A stretch of 64,000 bases of DNA from Gordonia sp. 'Campus' (GCF_022206305.1 NZ_JAKOIW010000004.1:86188-150187); one strand, 5' to 3'; positions 51,925 through 61,564 are shown, numbered from the stretch's first letter. The notes: generated by a model not told the origin, from the sequence alone. Numbers and translations are program-made.

Positions 51925-51986
51925 CACCCCGGTCCGGACCACCTCAGTAACGACCAAGCGTCCCCTTCGACATCGCAGGAGTTCTC

Positions 51987-52592
51987 ATGACACGCTTCGA
52001 CTTCTACTTCGACCCGGTGTGCCCGTTCGCCTGGGCGGCATCGCGATGGCTGACCGATCAGGCCGGCCGGCACGGTGCACACGTCGACTGGCGACTGATG
52101 AGTCTGGCGATCCTGAACGAGGACCAGGAGCCCGGGTCGGACGAGCAGCGCCGTCGACTCGAGACCTCTCGTCAGCTCGGACGCGTGTTCGTGGCCGCTG
52201 TCGACGAGCACGGGCACGAGGCGATCGAAGCCCTGTATGCCGCTCTCGGACAACGGTTCCATCACGCCGGCGAGGAGATGACACCCGAGGTGGTGTCGCA
52301 GATCCTCGTGGGCGTCGGGCTCCCCGCCGGTCTGTCGCGCGCGATGCACGACGAGTCCCATGACGAAGCGCTGCGCGCGGCGCATCGACGAAGCCAGGAT
52401 GCGCTGGGCGAGCCCGGCGGAAGTCCGATCACCGGCATCGACGGCGTCCACTTCTTCGGGCCGGTGTTGTCCGACGTCCCCGGCGGCGACGAGGCCGAAG
52501 CCCTGTTCTCCGCTCTGGTGACCCTTGCGGGGACGTCGAGCTTCTCGCAGTTCAAGCGACCGGCCGGCGGGCCGCCGACGTTCACGGACTGA
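51987..52592 (+). CDS. DsbA-family protein related to mycothiol-dependent reductase Rv2466c, one-Cys active site
   Basis: 201 residues. The start RFDFYFDPVCPFAWAASRW and the later SLAILNED and GVHFFGPVLS segments match Rv2466c of M. tuberculosis, a mycothiol-dependent oxidoreductase with CPWC. Here the motif is CPFA: the nucleophile C12 remains but the resolving Cys is Ala15. A monothiol mechanism using mycothiol as the second thiol is plausible. It is cytosolic, with no signal peptide. Last gene of the CsoR-like/MMPL/DUF302 locus. Confidence 0.85.
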   Translation: MTRFDFYFDPVCPFAWAASRWLTDQAGRHGAHVDWRLMSLAILNEDQEPGSDEQRRRLETSRQLGRVFVAAVDEHGHEAIEALYAALGQRFHHAGEEMTPEVVSQILVGVGLPAGLSRAMHDESHDEALRAAHRRSQDALGEPGGSPITGIDGVHFFGPVLSDVPGGDEAEALFSALVTLAGTSSFSQFKRPAGGPPTFTD

Positions 52593-52618
52593 CCCGCGGC
52601 CACGGCAGGCATCGCGCC

Positions 52619-53407
52619 TCAGCCCGTGTCCCGTAACGCCTCTCCGAGCGTCTCGGCGGACGCGGCATCGAGCATCACGCCGTACGCCGCGGCGACGGTG
52701 ACGAACTGGATCGCGTACTGACACCAGAACCCGCGCTCGGGCGGCATCCACCGAGCGGGTTCGGTGTCGCTCTTGGCCTGATTCGATTCCCCGTCCACCG
52801 CAACAAGGTTGGCCGGATCGTTCGCGAAGTCCTGCCGCTTGTCGGGCGGCCACGACCACGCACCCATGTCCCACGCATAGGCGAGGGGCACGATGTGGTC
52901 GATCTGGACGGCCGATGCTGCACGATCCCGCCGGAACACGACGAACTCACCGGTGTACGGGCTTCGTAGCTCGCCGGCCAGCACCCCTCGCGGGCAATCG
53001 GCCACGGGCCCGGCGCGGACCTCGTCGAGGTCGCGGGTCAGTACATCGTTGCGGGTGTCACACCCGTTTCGGCCACCGGCGACGGTCACCGCGTCGGTCC
53101 ATGCGCTCCCGAAAGCGCTGCGCTCGTAATCATCCCGATGGGCCCGGGTGGCGGACACCGGTATCGCCTCGAGTTCTGCGAGTACCCGTTCGGCCATCGC
53201 CCGAACACGCGGGTCGACATCGGGACCGGCCCCCAACCAGTCCACCCCGGCCGCCACCGCCACGACGGTGATGACTGCTGCGACGAGCACCGCCCACCGA
53301 CGCGGGGGCCAGGACGGGTGAGCCCGTGGAGTCCACAGCATCCAACGCACCCGCATACACAGACGCCGCAGCGACGGTGGACGCAACCGGAGTTCACCCG
53401 ACACCAT
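52619..53407 (-). CDS. Membrane-anchored HNH nuclease family protein (DUF1524)
   Basis: 262 residues. A basic N-terminal stretch and one membrane helix (about 38-58) place the rest outside the membrane. The C-terminal domain has QIDHIVPLAYAWDMGAWSW and NDPANLVAVDGESNQAKSD, the His and Asn elements of the DUF1524 HNH fold, with four Cys nearby. Similar secreted actinobacterial proteins are widespread. Whether it cuts DNA or RNA outside the cell is unknown. It is convergent with the DsbA-like gene. Confidence 0.82.
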   Translation of the reverse strand: MVSGELRLRPPSLRRLCMRVRWMLWTPRAHPSWPPRRWAVLVAAVITVVAVAAGVDWLGAGPDVDPRVRAMAERVLAELEAIPVSATRAHRDDYERSAFGSAWTDAVTVAGGRNGCDTRNDVLTRDLDEVRAGPVADCPRGVLAGELRSPYTGEFVVFRRDRAASAVQIDHIVPLAYAWDMGAWSWPPDKRQDFANDPANLVAVDGESNQAKSDTEPARWMPPERGFWCQYAIQFVTVAAAYGVMLDAASAETLGEALRDTG

Positions 53408-53469
53408 GCATTCTCAGACGCAGGCGGGGTGCATCCGGTTCCGGCGACACGCCGCGGCGCCGGCCGCGC

Positions 53470-55716
53470 TCAGGACTTGTCGAGATAGGCGATCTTGTGC
53501 GGCACCAGGATTCCGTCGACGAGGTCGGCGAGCGGTCGGTGCTCCAGCAGGGTGATGTCGTCGCTGACCACCGTCTCGGCGAGCGCACGCGCATCCTCGA
53601 TGACCTCGACGTCCTCGAGCAGCGAGAGGAAACGCAGGGACGTGTTGACACCGGATTGCAGCGAACCGAGCAGGTCCCCCTCGCGTCGCTGTTCGAGGTC
53701 CACTCGTGCGAGCTCGAATCCGTCGTTGGAGCCTGCGACGGCCCGCAGACGTTCCATCGACGGTGACATGTCCCGGGCGCCCGTCATCAGCAGACACAGT
53801 CCTGCGTGCCGTCCGCGGCCCACACGGCCGCGCAGCTGATGCAACTGGCTCACGCCGAACCGATCCGCGTCGACGATGACCATCGTGGTCGCGTTGGGGA
53901 CGTCCACACCGACCTCGATCACCGTCGTCGACACCAGGACATCGATCTCCCCGCGCCCGAATTCGTCCATGATCGCGTTCTTCTCGTCGGCAGGTAACCG
54001 ACCGTGCAGCATCTCCACCCGCCGGTGGGCGAACGGACCCCCCGCGAGGATCTCGTACTGCTCCAGAACAGACGTGGTGCGCGGGGCCTTCTCCTCGTCA
54101 GCGCCGGGCTCGGGTTCGGGGCCGTCGCCGATCCGCGAGCACACGACATACACCTGACGGCCCGCGTCGATCTCCTCGTTGGCCCGCGACCACACCCGAT
54201 CGACCCATGAGTGTTTGCTCGTGGGCACCACGGAGGTCGTGATCGGCTGGCGGCCGCGCGGCAGCTCACGCAGAACCGAGGTCTCGAGATCGCCGAAGGC
54301 CGTCATCGCGACCGTCCGCGGGATCGGCGTCGCGGTCATGACCAGGAAATGCGGCACTCGTCCGTCGCGGCCCTTGCCCCGCAGCACGTCTCGCTGTTCC
54401 ACACCGAACCGGTGCTGTTCGTCGATGACGACCAACCCGAGGTCGAAGAACTCCACCTTGTCCTCGAGGAGCGCGTGGGTGCCGATCACGATGCCGGCCT
54501 GACCGGTCACCACATCGAGGAGAGTCTGCCGCCGCCCCTTGGTCTTCATCGAACCGGTCAGCAGCGCGATCCGGGTCGCCCCCTCGGCGGCGGTGAGCTC
54601 ACCCGCCTCGGCGAGATTCCCCAGCATGGTCTTCATGGTCCGATAATGCTGGGCGGCAAGCACTTCCGTGGGTGCCAGAATCGCGCACTGGAAACCGTTG
54701 TCGACGACGCGCAGCATCGCCAGCAGCGAGACGAGGGTCTTGCCCGACCCCACCTCACCCTGCAGCAACCGCGACATCGGTTGCGCGCGAGCCAGATCTT
54801 GGGCGAGTTCCTCCCCCACCTGGAGCTGACCGTCGGTCAGCGTGAACGGAAGACCCTCGCGCAGGGCGTCCTCGAGTCGCCCGGGAACACGCGGGCACGG
54901 CGGCGCCGAGTCACTGCGCCCGGCCAATCGGCGCTGGGCGAGCACGGTCTGGATGGCCAGCGCCTCGTCGAACTTCAGCCGATGGGAAGCGATCTTGACG
55001 TCGTCCTCGGAATCGGGCAGGTGGATCTTGCGGATCGCCTCGTCGGTGGTGACGAGGCCGCGCTCGCGCCGCTCGGAGTCGGTGAGCGCATCGGGGATCG
55101 GGGCACTTTCGCTCAGCACCCGACGGACCGCACCGAGGATGTCCCACGTCTGGATGTTCTTGTTGGCCGGGTACATCGGCAGGATGTCACGGTCGAACAT
55201 CGTGACCAGCGGATGGTCGCCGTGCCCGCCGGTCACCTGCTCCTCGATCGCGTACATCTCGGTCAGCATCTTCGACCCGACGACGTCCTCGATCTCGGGG
55301 TCACCGTCGGGCAGGATCATCCACTCCGGATGCGACAACTGGATCTGGTCGCGGAAATACTTGACCGCCCCGGCCATCATCACCCGCGTCCCGGGACGGA
55401 GCAGGCCCTTGATCCGGTACGCATTGAAGAAACTGGCCTCGTACACCTCGTTGTCGTCGGAGATCTTGACCTTCAGGAACGACCCGTTGCGGCTCTTCAT
55501 CCGGATGAGATCCGACTTCGTGATCCGTCCGACGATGGTCAGCCACTCGCCGGCCTCCGGCCGCTCCTGATCGGCCACGTGACCGCGCCGGATGTACCGG
55601 CGGGGCGTGTACCGGAGCAGTTCGCCGACGGTGTGGACACCGACGGTGGCCAACTGCTCGGCCGGCTTCTCACCGAGAACGTCGACGAGCGAGTCCGACG
55701 CGGTCAGGCCGGTCAC
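53470..55716 (-). CDS. recG: ATP-dependent DNA helicase RecG
   Basis: 748 residues. The N-terminal wedge (OB) domain is followed by Walker A GEVGSGKT near 320, DEQHRFGVEQR near 430, and the SF2 C-terminal lobe with QLRGRVGRG. It remodels stalled replication forks and Holliday junctions. Its GTG overlaps the stop of the DAK2-domain gene by four bases. Homologue Rv2973c. Confidence 0.96.
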   Translation of the reverse strand: MTGLTASDSLVDVLGEKPAEQLATVGVHTVGELLRYTPRRYIRRGHVADQERPEAGEWLTIVGRITKSDLIRMKSRNGSFLKVKISDDNEVYEASFFNAYRIKGLLRPGTRVMMAGAVKYFRDQIQLSHPEWMILPDGDPEIEDVVGSKMLTEMYAIEEQVTGGHGDHPLVTMFDRDILPMYPANKNIQTWDILGAVRRVLSESAPIPDALTDSERRERGLVTTDEAIRKIHLPDSEDDVKIASHRLKFDEALAIQTVLAQRRLAGRSDSAPPCPRVPGRLEDALREGLPFTLTDGQLQVGEELAQDLARAQPMSRLLQGEVGSGKTLVSLLAMLRVVDNGFQCAILAPTEVLAAQHYRTMKTMLGNLAEAGELTAAEGATRIALLTGSMKTKGRRQTLLDVVTGQAGIVIGTHALLEDKVEFFDLGLVVIDEQHRFGVEQRDVLRGKGRDGRVPHFLVMTATPIPRTVAMTAFGDLETSVLRELPRGRQPITTSVVPTSKHSWVDRVWSRANEEIDAGRQVYVVCSRIGDGPEPEPGADEEKAPRTTSVLEQYEILAGGPFAHRRVEMLHGRLPADEKNAIMDEFGRGEIDVLVSTTVIEVGVDVPNATTMVIVDADRFGVSQLHQLRGRVGRGRHAGLCLLMTGARDMSPSMERLRAVAGSNDGFELARVDLEQRREGDLLGSLQSGVNTSLRFLSLLEDVEVIEDARALAETVVSDDITLLEHRPLADLVDGILVPHKIAYLDKS

Positions 55717-57362
55717 TCCACACCCACCTGGACCAGGTCACTGCGTTGTCCGGTGCGGTACACCGCCAGCTCGATGCCGGGGTAGCTGCGTCGCATCTGC
55801 TCGGCGACCGCCTCGAGAGCCGAGTCGTCCACGTCGACACCCGCGAGCACGGTCACCAGTTCGCCGCCGGTGGAGAGCATCAGGTCGACCAGGGCGGTGA
55901 ACGCCGACGTCTGGTCCGGTGCCACGACGAGGACGTCGTCGCCGATGAGCCCCAGCACGTCACCGACCTCACACATCCCCGCGAGCGTCATCATCTTGGT
56001 GCCCGCCGTCTGCAACGAACCCCATCGCGCGCCCGCTGCGGCCTCCGCCATCGCGTACGCGTCGACGTCGGGCGTCTCGCCGGGGTCGTGCACGGCGAGA
56101 GCCGCCAGGCACTGGGCCATGGAGGACGTCGGCAGCATCAGCACCGACCGTCGGGTGGACCGCACCTCGGTCGCGACCGTCACGAGGTCCTGGGAGGTCA
56201 GTGCGCCGTTGGCCATGACGACGACGTGCGCGCTGTCGGTCTCCCGGATCGCCTGCCCGAGTTCGGACGCCGACAGACCGTCGTCGGCCCGCAACACGAC
56301 GGCCCCGGCCTCCCCGAACAGCTCGGCGGCGCCGTCGCCGGACACCACCGCCACCACCGCACGCTTGTGACGGGGCGGCGGCTCCGTCGAATCCGGTTGC
56401 GCGCGAATGGCGTCCAGGGCGAAACAACTGATGCGGATGTCCGAGAGCCGTCCGAGACCGGCGCCGGCCTCCACCGCCGCTCCCGGCTCGCAGGTGTGCA
56501 CGTGCACCGAGAACCGTTCGCCCTCACCGCTGGAGCTGTCGCCGACGATGACGACCGCGTCCCCGAGGTCGTCGAGCTTCTTGCGCAACTCGGCGATCTG
56601 CTCGCCGGCCGCGCCGTCGAGGAGATACATGACCTCGAAATCCTGCTCGCTGTCCTCCAGACAACTCTCGTCCGGCCCGTGACCCAGCGTCGTGCTGTCG
56701 GTGAGTATGCCGCGGTAGCGGCGACGGCGATGGGACACGCCGGTGATCACCTGGACCATCGCGTCGACGACCGCCAGGAACCCGCGGCCGCCGGCGTCCA
56801 CGACCCCGGCGCTGGCGAGTACCGACAGCTGTTCCGGCGTGCGTTCGAGGGCTTCGGCACAGTCGTCGGCGACTGCGCGTACCAGGTCGGCCGCCGACTC
56901 GGACTCGTGTGCCGCCGCGGACTCCGCCGCCACTCGCACGAGGGTGAGCACGGTGCCCTCGCGCGGTTCGCTCACCGCGCGCGTCGCCGCGAGCGAACCG
57001 AGCCGCAGACCCAGGGTCGACAGTTCGGCGAAGGTCAGGGCCGGGGTGTCGCCGAGGATCTCGGCGCCGTCGGCGAGCCCCACGAGCACCTGCGAGAGGA
57101 TGATCCCCGAGTTGCCGCGCGCCTGCGCCACGGCGCCGTCGGCCATCGCCCGCGCGACCTCGGGCAGTGATGCATCCGGCGCTGTCGCCTCGGCGGCCTC
57201 GGCCGCCGCCCGCATGGTGAAGAGCATGTTGCTGCCGGTGTCGGAATCGGGGATCGGGAAGACGTTGAGGTCGTTGATCTCGCCGCGCAGCGCCTCGAGC
57301 TGCTCGACCGACGCGCGAGCCCAGTCGCGCAGCAGTTGCGGATTGACGGTGCGGGCGATCAC
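55713..57362 (-). CDS. DAK2-domain protein (FakA/YloV-like fatty-acid kinase)
   Basis: 549 residues from the GTG at 57362. The N-terminal DAK2 (DhaL-like) domain has [14 protein letters not shown], the Mg-ATP site with three Asp, and [12 protein letters not shown] middle domain and a C-terminal DegV-like domain follow. In Firmicutes FakA phosphorylates fatty acids held by DegV-type FakB. A DegV protein is encoded at 41585 in this window. Homologue Rv2974c. The role in mycolate producers is not established. Confidence 0.9.
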   Translation of the reverse strand: MIARTVNPQLLRDWARASVEQLEALRGEINDLNVFPIPDSDTGSNMLFTMRAAAEAAEATAPDASLPEVARAMADGAVAQARGNSGIILSQVLVGLADGAEILGDTPALTFAELSTLGLRLGSLAATRAVSEPREGTVLTLVRVAAESAAAHESESAADLVRAVADDCAEALERTPEQLSVLASAGVVDAGGRGFLAVVDAMVQVITGVSHRRRRYRGILTDSTTLGHGPDESCLEDSEQDFEVMYLLDGAAGEQIAELRKKLDDLGDAVVIVGDSSSGEGERFSVHVHTCEPGAAVEAGAGLGRLSDIRISCFALDAIRAQPDSTEPPPRHKRAVVAVVSGDGAAELFGEAGAVVLRADDGLSASELGQAIRETDSAHVVVMANGALTSQDLVTVATEVRSTRRSVLMLPTSSMAQCLAALAVHDPGETPDVDAYAMAEAAAGARWGSLQTAGTKMMTLAGMCEVGDVLGLIGDDVLVVAPDQTSAFTALVDLMLSTGGELVTVLAGVDVDDSALEAVAEQMRRSYPGIELAVYRTGQRSDLVQVGVE

Positions 57363-57512
57363 ACGGTGGCTCTTTCTCGCTCTGACGTGCCGCGCGACGG
57401 GCATGGGGACCGCGGGCTACGGGACCGGCTGGTGAGGATGTGTGCAAGGCTACTCGGGGTGTCCGACCGATCCGCACGACGCGAGCGGGTCCCCCGGCGG
57501 GACGGGCCGGAT

Positions 57513-57542
57513 TTGGTCACGTCAGCCGGACCTGGTTATCCT
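57513..57542 (+). promoter_or_regulatory. Candidate rpmB promoter
   Basis: TTGGTC at 57513-57518 and TATCCT at 57537-57542 with an 18-base spacer. The rest of the 282-base divergent gap before rpmB shows no other motif that I can support. AAGGGAG at 57631 serves rpmB. Confidence 0.4.
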
Positions 57543-57644
57543 TGCAGGGTTGCCTTTCGCCTCAGCGTGCACACCTTCCGGTGGTGCCGATCGATCCGAG
57601 AGGCTGACCACCAGACCATAATCATCTATCAAGGGAGTTCGACG

Positions 57645-57836
57645 ATGGCTGCCGTCTGCGACATTTGCGGCAAGGGCCCGGGCTTCGGCAAGTCGGTGTC
57701 TCACTCACACCGACGTACCAACCGCCGCTGGAACCCGAACATCCAGTCCGTTCGCGTGGAGGTCGCCCCGGGCAACCGCAAGCGTAAGAACGTCTGCACT
57801 TCCTGCCTGAAGGCCGGCAAGACCGCAGCTGTCTGA
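57645..57836 (+). CDS. rpmB: 50S ribosomal protein L28, zinc-ribbon form
   Basis: 63 residues. CxxC pairs C5/C8 and C51/C54 make this the zinc-binding (C+) form. Actinobacteria often carry a second, cysteine-free L28 repressed by Zur when zinc is plentiful. Zur is encoded at 2088. Start ATG after AAGGGAG. Confidence 0.96.
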   Translation: MAAVCDICGKGPGFGKSVSHSHRRTNRRWNPNIQSVRVEVAPGNRKRKNVCTSCLKAGKTAAV

Positions 57837-57841
57837 TCCCG

Positions 57842-57859
57842 TCACCCGCGAGCGGGTGA
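57842..57859 (+). terminator. Short hairpin after rpmB
   Basis: TCACCCGC and GCGGGTGA form a perfect 8-bp stem around GA, six bases after the rpmB stop. Probably a processing or pausing element in front of the stronger stem at 57877. Confidence 0.45.
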
Positions 57860-57876
57860 GGTGTTCGGAGAGCAAG

Positions 57877-57919
57877 AGACCCGATGCCACGAGCGAAAGC
57901 TCCCCGGCATCGGGTCTTT
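57877..57919 (+). terminator. Main rpmB terminator
   Basis: AGACCCGATGCC (57877-57888) pairs perfectly with GGCATCGGGTCT (57906-57917), followed by TT. A 12-bp stem with a 17-base loop. The strongest intrinsic terminator in the window. Confidence 0.8.
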
Positions 57920-57932
57920 GACGTGTGCGGGA

Positions 57933-57938
57933 TAGGGT
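57933..57938 (+). promoter_or_regulatory. -10 element for a leaderless transcript
   Basis: TAGGGT fits the actinobacterial TANNNT pattern and ends seven bases before the ATG at 57946. No ribosome site is present, which fits leaderless translation. Confidence 0.45.
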
Positions 57939-57945
57939 TTCGCGC

Positions 57946-58779
57946 ATGGCCTCTTCGAATTCCGTTGCTTCCTCCGCTGCTCCCGACACAGCCCCCGACG
58001 CCGCGCTCGTGACCGAGATCAACGGCGTCCTCACCATCGCGGTGTCGACCGCGGGCGCGGGCAATTCGCTCGACGATGCAGGGGTCGCCGCGGGCGCACA
58101 GGCTCTGCGCGAGGTGGCTCGAGGGAGCCGGAACGTGGGTGCCGTCCTGCTCACCGGTCTGGGCAAGAATTTCTGCGCGGGCGGCAACGTGCGGGCCTTC
58201 GCCGGCGCGGACGACCGGCCGACCTACCTCCGCGAGATCGCCGACAACTTCCACCAGCTCGTCAGCGCCCTGTACGAGGCCGACCGCCCTGTCGTCGTGG
58301 CCGCGAAGGGATGGGCGGCCGGCGCCGGCATGTCTCTCGTCTTGCACGCCGACGTCGCCATCGGCAGCGCCTCGACCAGATTGCGACCCGCGTACCGCGG
58401 CATCGGACTCACCCCCGACGGCGGATTGACCTGGACCCTGCCCCGGGCAGTCGGCGCGGCCCGCGCGAAACAGATCATCCTCACCGATCGGATCATCTCC
58501 GCCGACGAAGCCCTCCAGTGGGGGTTGCTGTCCGAGATCGTCGCCGATGACGACGTGGATTCAGCCGCCCTCGCCGTCGCAGAGACGATCGCGTCCGGCC
58601 CCCGTCATGCCGATGCGGCGACGAAACACCTGCTGTCGGTCTCTGCGGACAACTCACTCCTCGAGCAACTGACCCTCGAAGCCCGGTCCATCTCCGAGCG
58701 CGCCGGGCTGCCGGAGGGCATCGAGGGTGTCGACGCATTCGTCGGCAAACGTGCCGCGGACTTCACCCGCGGGCGGTAG
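57946..58779 (+). CDS. Enoyl-CoA hydratase/isomerase family protein
   Basis: 277 residues. Crotonase fold with the oxyanion segments GKNFCAGGNVRAF and KGWAAGAGMSLVLHADV. In place of the two catalytic Glu of hydratases it has YRGIGLTPDGG, with Asp at the second position and no Glu at the first. An isomerase or other crotonase chemistry is therefore more likely than hydration. TAGGGT at 57933-57938 sits at the right distance for transcription to start at the ATG 57946, so the message may be leaderless. Confidence 0.85.
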   Translation: MASSNSVASSAAPDTAPDAALVTEINGVLTIAVSTAGAGNSLDDAGVAAGAQALREVARGSRNVGAVLLTGLGKNFCAGGNVRAFAGADDRPTYLREIADNFHQLVSALYEADRPVVVAAKGWAAGAGMSLVLHADVAIGSASTRLRPAYRGIGLTPDGGLTWTLPRAVGAARAKQIILTDRIISADEALQWGLLSEIVADDDVDSAALAVAETIASGPRHADAATKHLLSVSADNSLLEQLTLEARSISERAGLPEGIEGVDAFVGKRAADFTRGR

Positions 58780-58785
58780 CCCTTC

Positions 58786-58843
58786 GAGACGCTCGCGAGC
58801 TCGCTCCTCAGGAAACACCGGAGACGCTCGCGAGCCCGGTCTC
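58786..58843. repeat. Direct and inverted repeat element between convergent genes
   Basis: GAGACGCTCGCGAGC occurs at 58786-58800 and again at 58821-58835. Its second part GCTCGCGAGC is a perfect palindrome. The second copy can also close a hairpin through GAGAC (58821-58825) and GTCTC (58839-58843). It lies between the crotonase gene and ung and touches the ung stop. Similar TTCGAGACGCTCGC elements are scattered in Gordonia-type genomes as I recall. It may act as a terminator. Confidence 0.65.
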
Positions 58844-59525
58844 AGGGCAGACGCCAGTCCACCGGGTCCGCGCCGAGATCCATGAGTTCTTCGTTGGCCC
58901 GGCTGAACGGTTTCGACCCGAAGAAGCCTCTCGACGCCGACAACGGTGACGGGTGGGCCGACACGATCGTCGGCACATCCGGCAACCACTTCTCCAGGCT
59001 CGCGGCGTCCCGGCCCCACAGGATGGCGACGAGAGGTTCGTCGCGGGCGACGAGTGCTTTGATCGCGCACTCGGTCACCTCCTCCCAGCCCTTTCCGCGG
59101 TGCGATGCGGGCTCCCCCGGGGCGACCGTCAGGACCCGGTTCAGCAGCAGGACCCCGTTGTCGGCCCACGGTGTCAGATCCCCGGTGCTCGGCATCGGAT
59201 ATCCCAGGTCCGAGCAGTACTCCGTATAGATGTTGGTCAGCGACCTCGGGATCGGCCGCACCTCGGGGGCGACCGAGAAGCTCAGCCCCACGGCGTGTCC
59301 GGGCGTGGGGTACGGATCCTGGCCGACGATGAGGACCCGGACGTCGTCCAACGGCCGGGTGAACGCGCGCAAGATGTGTTGCCCACCAGGAAGATAACGC
59401 CGCCCCTGCGCGACCTCGTCCCGCAGGAAGCGGCCCATCTCGGTGATGACCGGCTCCACCGGCGCCAAGGCCTCCGCCCACCCCGGGTCGATCAGTTCGG
59501 CAAGTGGTTTCGGTGACGCCGTCAT
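58842..59525 (-). CDS. ung: Uracil-DNA glycosylase (family 1)
   Basis: 227 residues. The water-activating motif [16 protein letters not shown] and the DNA-intercalating [13 protein letters not shown] loop are intact. It removes uracil from DNA. Homologue Rv2976c. Confidence 0.97.
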   Translation of the reverse strand: MTASPKPLAELIDPGWAEALAPVEPVITEMGRFLRDEVAQGRRYLPGGQHILRAFTRPLDDVRVLIVGQDPYPTPGHAVGLSFSVAPEVRPIPRSLTNIYTEYCSDLGYPMPSTGDLTPWADNGVLLLNRVLTVAPGEPASHRGKGWEEVTECAIKALVARDEPLVAILWGRDAASLEKWLPDVPTIVSAHPSPLSASRGFFGSKPFSRANEELMDLGADPVDWRLP

Positions 59526-59564
59526 CGGTCCTCCTCCGTCACTGGTTCTTTCCCGTCGTCGCCC

Positions 59565-60089
59565 TCATCCGTCCAGTCGCCTCAGGGCGGTGCGGAAGTG
59601 CTGGGCGTTCTGGTAATACATCTCGCAGTTCAGTTCGGTGTGCCCGTCCGGGACCTCGTAACCCTCACGCAGACGGGCCGGGACACCGAGCGCCATGCGA
59701 CGCGGGGGTACGTCGAACTTGAAGGGGACGACCGCTCCGGCACCGACGATCGCGCCGTCACCGATCGTCGAACCGTTGAGGACCACCGAGCCCGAGGCGA
59801 TCAGACATTCGTCGCCGATGGTCGCGCCTTCGATGTGGGCGTTGTGCCCGACCACGCATCGTTCACCGATGACGGTCGGGTCGAAGACCGTGCAGTGCAC
59901 GACCGTCCCGTCCTGGATGTTGGTGCGCGCACCTATCGTGATGGTCCCGTAGTCGGCGCGCAGCACCGCCCCGGGCCAGACCGAGACACCGTCACCGAGC
60001 GTGACGGCCCCGATCACCACCGCGTCCGGATGCACGTAGGTGTTCTCGCCCAGGACGGGCTCTCGATCATCGAGTGCGTAAATCGCCAT
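59565..60089 (-). CDS. Gamma-carbonic anhydrase family protein
   Basis: 174 residues of left-handed beta-helix hexapeptide repeats. Zinc His residues are visible in GTVVHC and VVGHNAH. It probably forms a trimer. Activity as a carbonic anhydrase is plausible, though many members show little. It lies 9 bases after thiL in the same direction. Confidence 0.92.
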   Translation of the reverse strand: MAIYALDDREPVLGENTYVHPDAVVIGAVTLGDGVSVWPGAVLRADYGTITIGARTNIQDGTVVHCTVFDPTVIGERCVVGHNAHIEGATIGDECLIASGSVVLNGSTIGDGAIVGAGAVVPFKFDVPPRRMALGVPARLREGYEVPDGHTELNCEMYYQNAQHFRTALRRLDG

Positions 60090-60098
60090 AGGGCGACT

Positions 60099-61139
60099 CT
60101 AGCCACCGGACGGGTCGGCAAAGGACTGCCACCCGTGTAGATCCGGTCCCCCCGGTTCGCCGACCCGCCGCCCGTCGACCCACACCTCCGGCGCGGTGGA
60201 CGAGACTTCGCCCACCTCGCCGATGACCGTCCACCCGCCAGGGACCGAAGCCGGGTCGAACGCGGCGAGCAGGTGATGGTCCTCCCCTCCGGCGAGCACC
60301 CACCGATCGACGGTGACCCCGAGTTCGCGAGCCACCCCGGACAGATCGGGCCGCCGGGGCACGTCGTCGGCGCGGACGCTCATCACGAGACCCGCGGCGC
60401 GCGACATCGTGATCAACTCCTCGACCAGCCCGTCGGAGATGTCGGTCATGGCGTGCGCGCCCGCCGCCGCAGCGATCGGCCCCTGAGTCAGGTCGGGAGA
60501 CGGAACGCGATGCAAGGCAACGACATCCGTCCAGGCGGAGGCGTCGACGCGCTTGTCGGACAGCACCGCCAGGCCGGCCGCACCGGCACCCAGCGGACCG
60601 CTCACCGCCAGCGCGTCGCCGGTCCGCGCTCCGCCCAGCGACACCGGTCGCCGGCCCTCGAGGGCGCCGACGGCGGTCACGCTCACCACCACCTGGCCGG
60701 CCGCGACGAGATCGCCGCCCAGCACCCGTGCTCCGAGTGCGTGCGCGGCGTCGACCACACCGTCGTTCAGGTCGAGGACCACCCCCACCGGCGTCGACGC
60801 GGGACACGCGATCGAGACGACGAGACCCGTTGTGCGCCCGCCCATCGCGGCCACGTCGGCAGCGCTCTGCACGACGGCGCGGGCCCCGATCTGCCGAGGC
60901 GTCGACCAGTCGAACCGGAAGTGTCGCCCCTCGACGACGGTGTCGGTGCTGATCACCGCCGACCCGCCGATGTCGAGAACCGCTGCGTCGTCGCCGGATC
61001 CGATGACGATGTCGTCGGCGGGCTCCCCCGACGTCGCGGCAGCGGTCAGCGCCGCGATCACCGCCCGTTCACCGATCTCCCCGACCGTGTCCGTACGCAC
61101 GATCCCGCCTCGCGAACCGCCTGCGTCGTCGGAGGTCAC
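60099..61139 (-). CDS. thiL: Thiamine-monophosphate kinase
   Basis: 346 residues from the GTG at 61139. The PurM-like motifs GSGDDAAVLD and VVEGRHFRFDW, plus TDISDGL, are present. It phosphorylates thiamine monophosphate to the diphosphate cofactor. Longer in-frame starts run back into the divergent gene and are rejected. Homologue Rv2977c. Confidence 0.95.
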   Translation of the reverse strand: MTSDDAGGSRGGIVRTDTVGEIGERAVIAALTAAATSGEPADDIVIGSGDDAAVLDIGGSAVISTDTVVEGRHFRFDWSTPRQIGARAVVQSAADVAAMGGRTTGLVVSIACPASTPVGVVLDLNDGVVDAAHALGARVLGGDLVAAGQVVVSVTAVGALEGRRPVSLGGARTGDALAVSGPLGAGAAGLAVLSDKRVDASAWTDVVALHRVPSPDLTQGPIAAAAGAHAMTDISDGLVEELITMSRAAGLVMSVRADDVPRRPDLSGVARELGVTVDRWVLAGGEDHHLLAAFDPASVPGGWTVIGEVGEVSSTAPEVWVDGRRVGEPGGPDLHGWQSFADPSGG

Positions 61140-61246
61140 CTGTCCGGCCTGCCTTTCTCTCCGGTCGCGCACGTACGGGGTTGTCGGTGACAATGTGTGC
61201 CACAGTGTATTGGGCCGGCGATGTGGCTCAGACGGAGAGGATGTCC

Positions 61247-61486
61247 GTGGTTCAGGCATACATACTGATCCAGACCGAGGTCGGCAGGGCGGCGCTGGCA
61301 GCGGCGACCATCGCCGAGATCTCGGGCGTCGCATCGTCCGAGGAGGTCAGCGGGCCCTACGACGTGATCGTCCGCGTGGACGCCGCCGACGCGAAGCACC
61401 TGACCGAGGGCGTGGTCCCGCAGATCCAGAAGGTCGACGGCATCACCCGCACCCTCACCTGCCCGGTCGTCACCTCCACACGGTGA
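61247..61486 (+). CDS. Stand-alone Lrp/AsnC ligand-binding domain protein
   Basis: 79 residues from a GTG with GAGAGG six bases upstream (VVQAYILIQTEVGRA). An ATG two codons earlier abuts the ribosome site. It is only the RAM/ligand domain of Lrp regulators, with VSGPYDVIVRVDA, and has no DNA-binding helix-turn-helix. Such small proteins may form decamers or mixed oligomers with full-length Lrp. It is divergent from thiL. Confidence 0.9.
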   Translation: MVQAYILIQTEVGRAALAAATIAEISGVASSEEVSGPYDVIVRVDAADAKHLTEGVVPQIQKVDGITRTLTCPVVTSTR

Positions 61487-61558
61487 CCGGGGACACCCGG
61501 TCGGCCCGCCGCCGCCCGCACACCCGGTCCCGCTGCACGCCCCCGGGCGCATGACTCC

Positions 61559-61564
61559 TACTGT
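61559..61564 (+). promoter_or_regulatory. -10 element for a leaderless DUF3515 transcript
   Basis: TACTGT sits at positions -12 to -7 from the GTG at 61571, and no ribosome site is present. This fits a leaderless message. Confidence 0.5.

Noticed and set aside
51463-51950. Continuation of the MMPL reading frame through DUF302
   Set aside because: The sequence after the frameshift is Pro/Arg-rich nonsense, while the next frame restores the conserved MMPL end and DUF302 is a complete domain in another frame.
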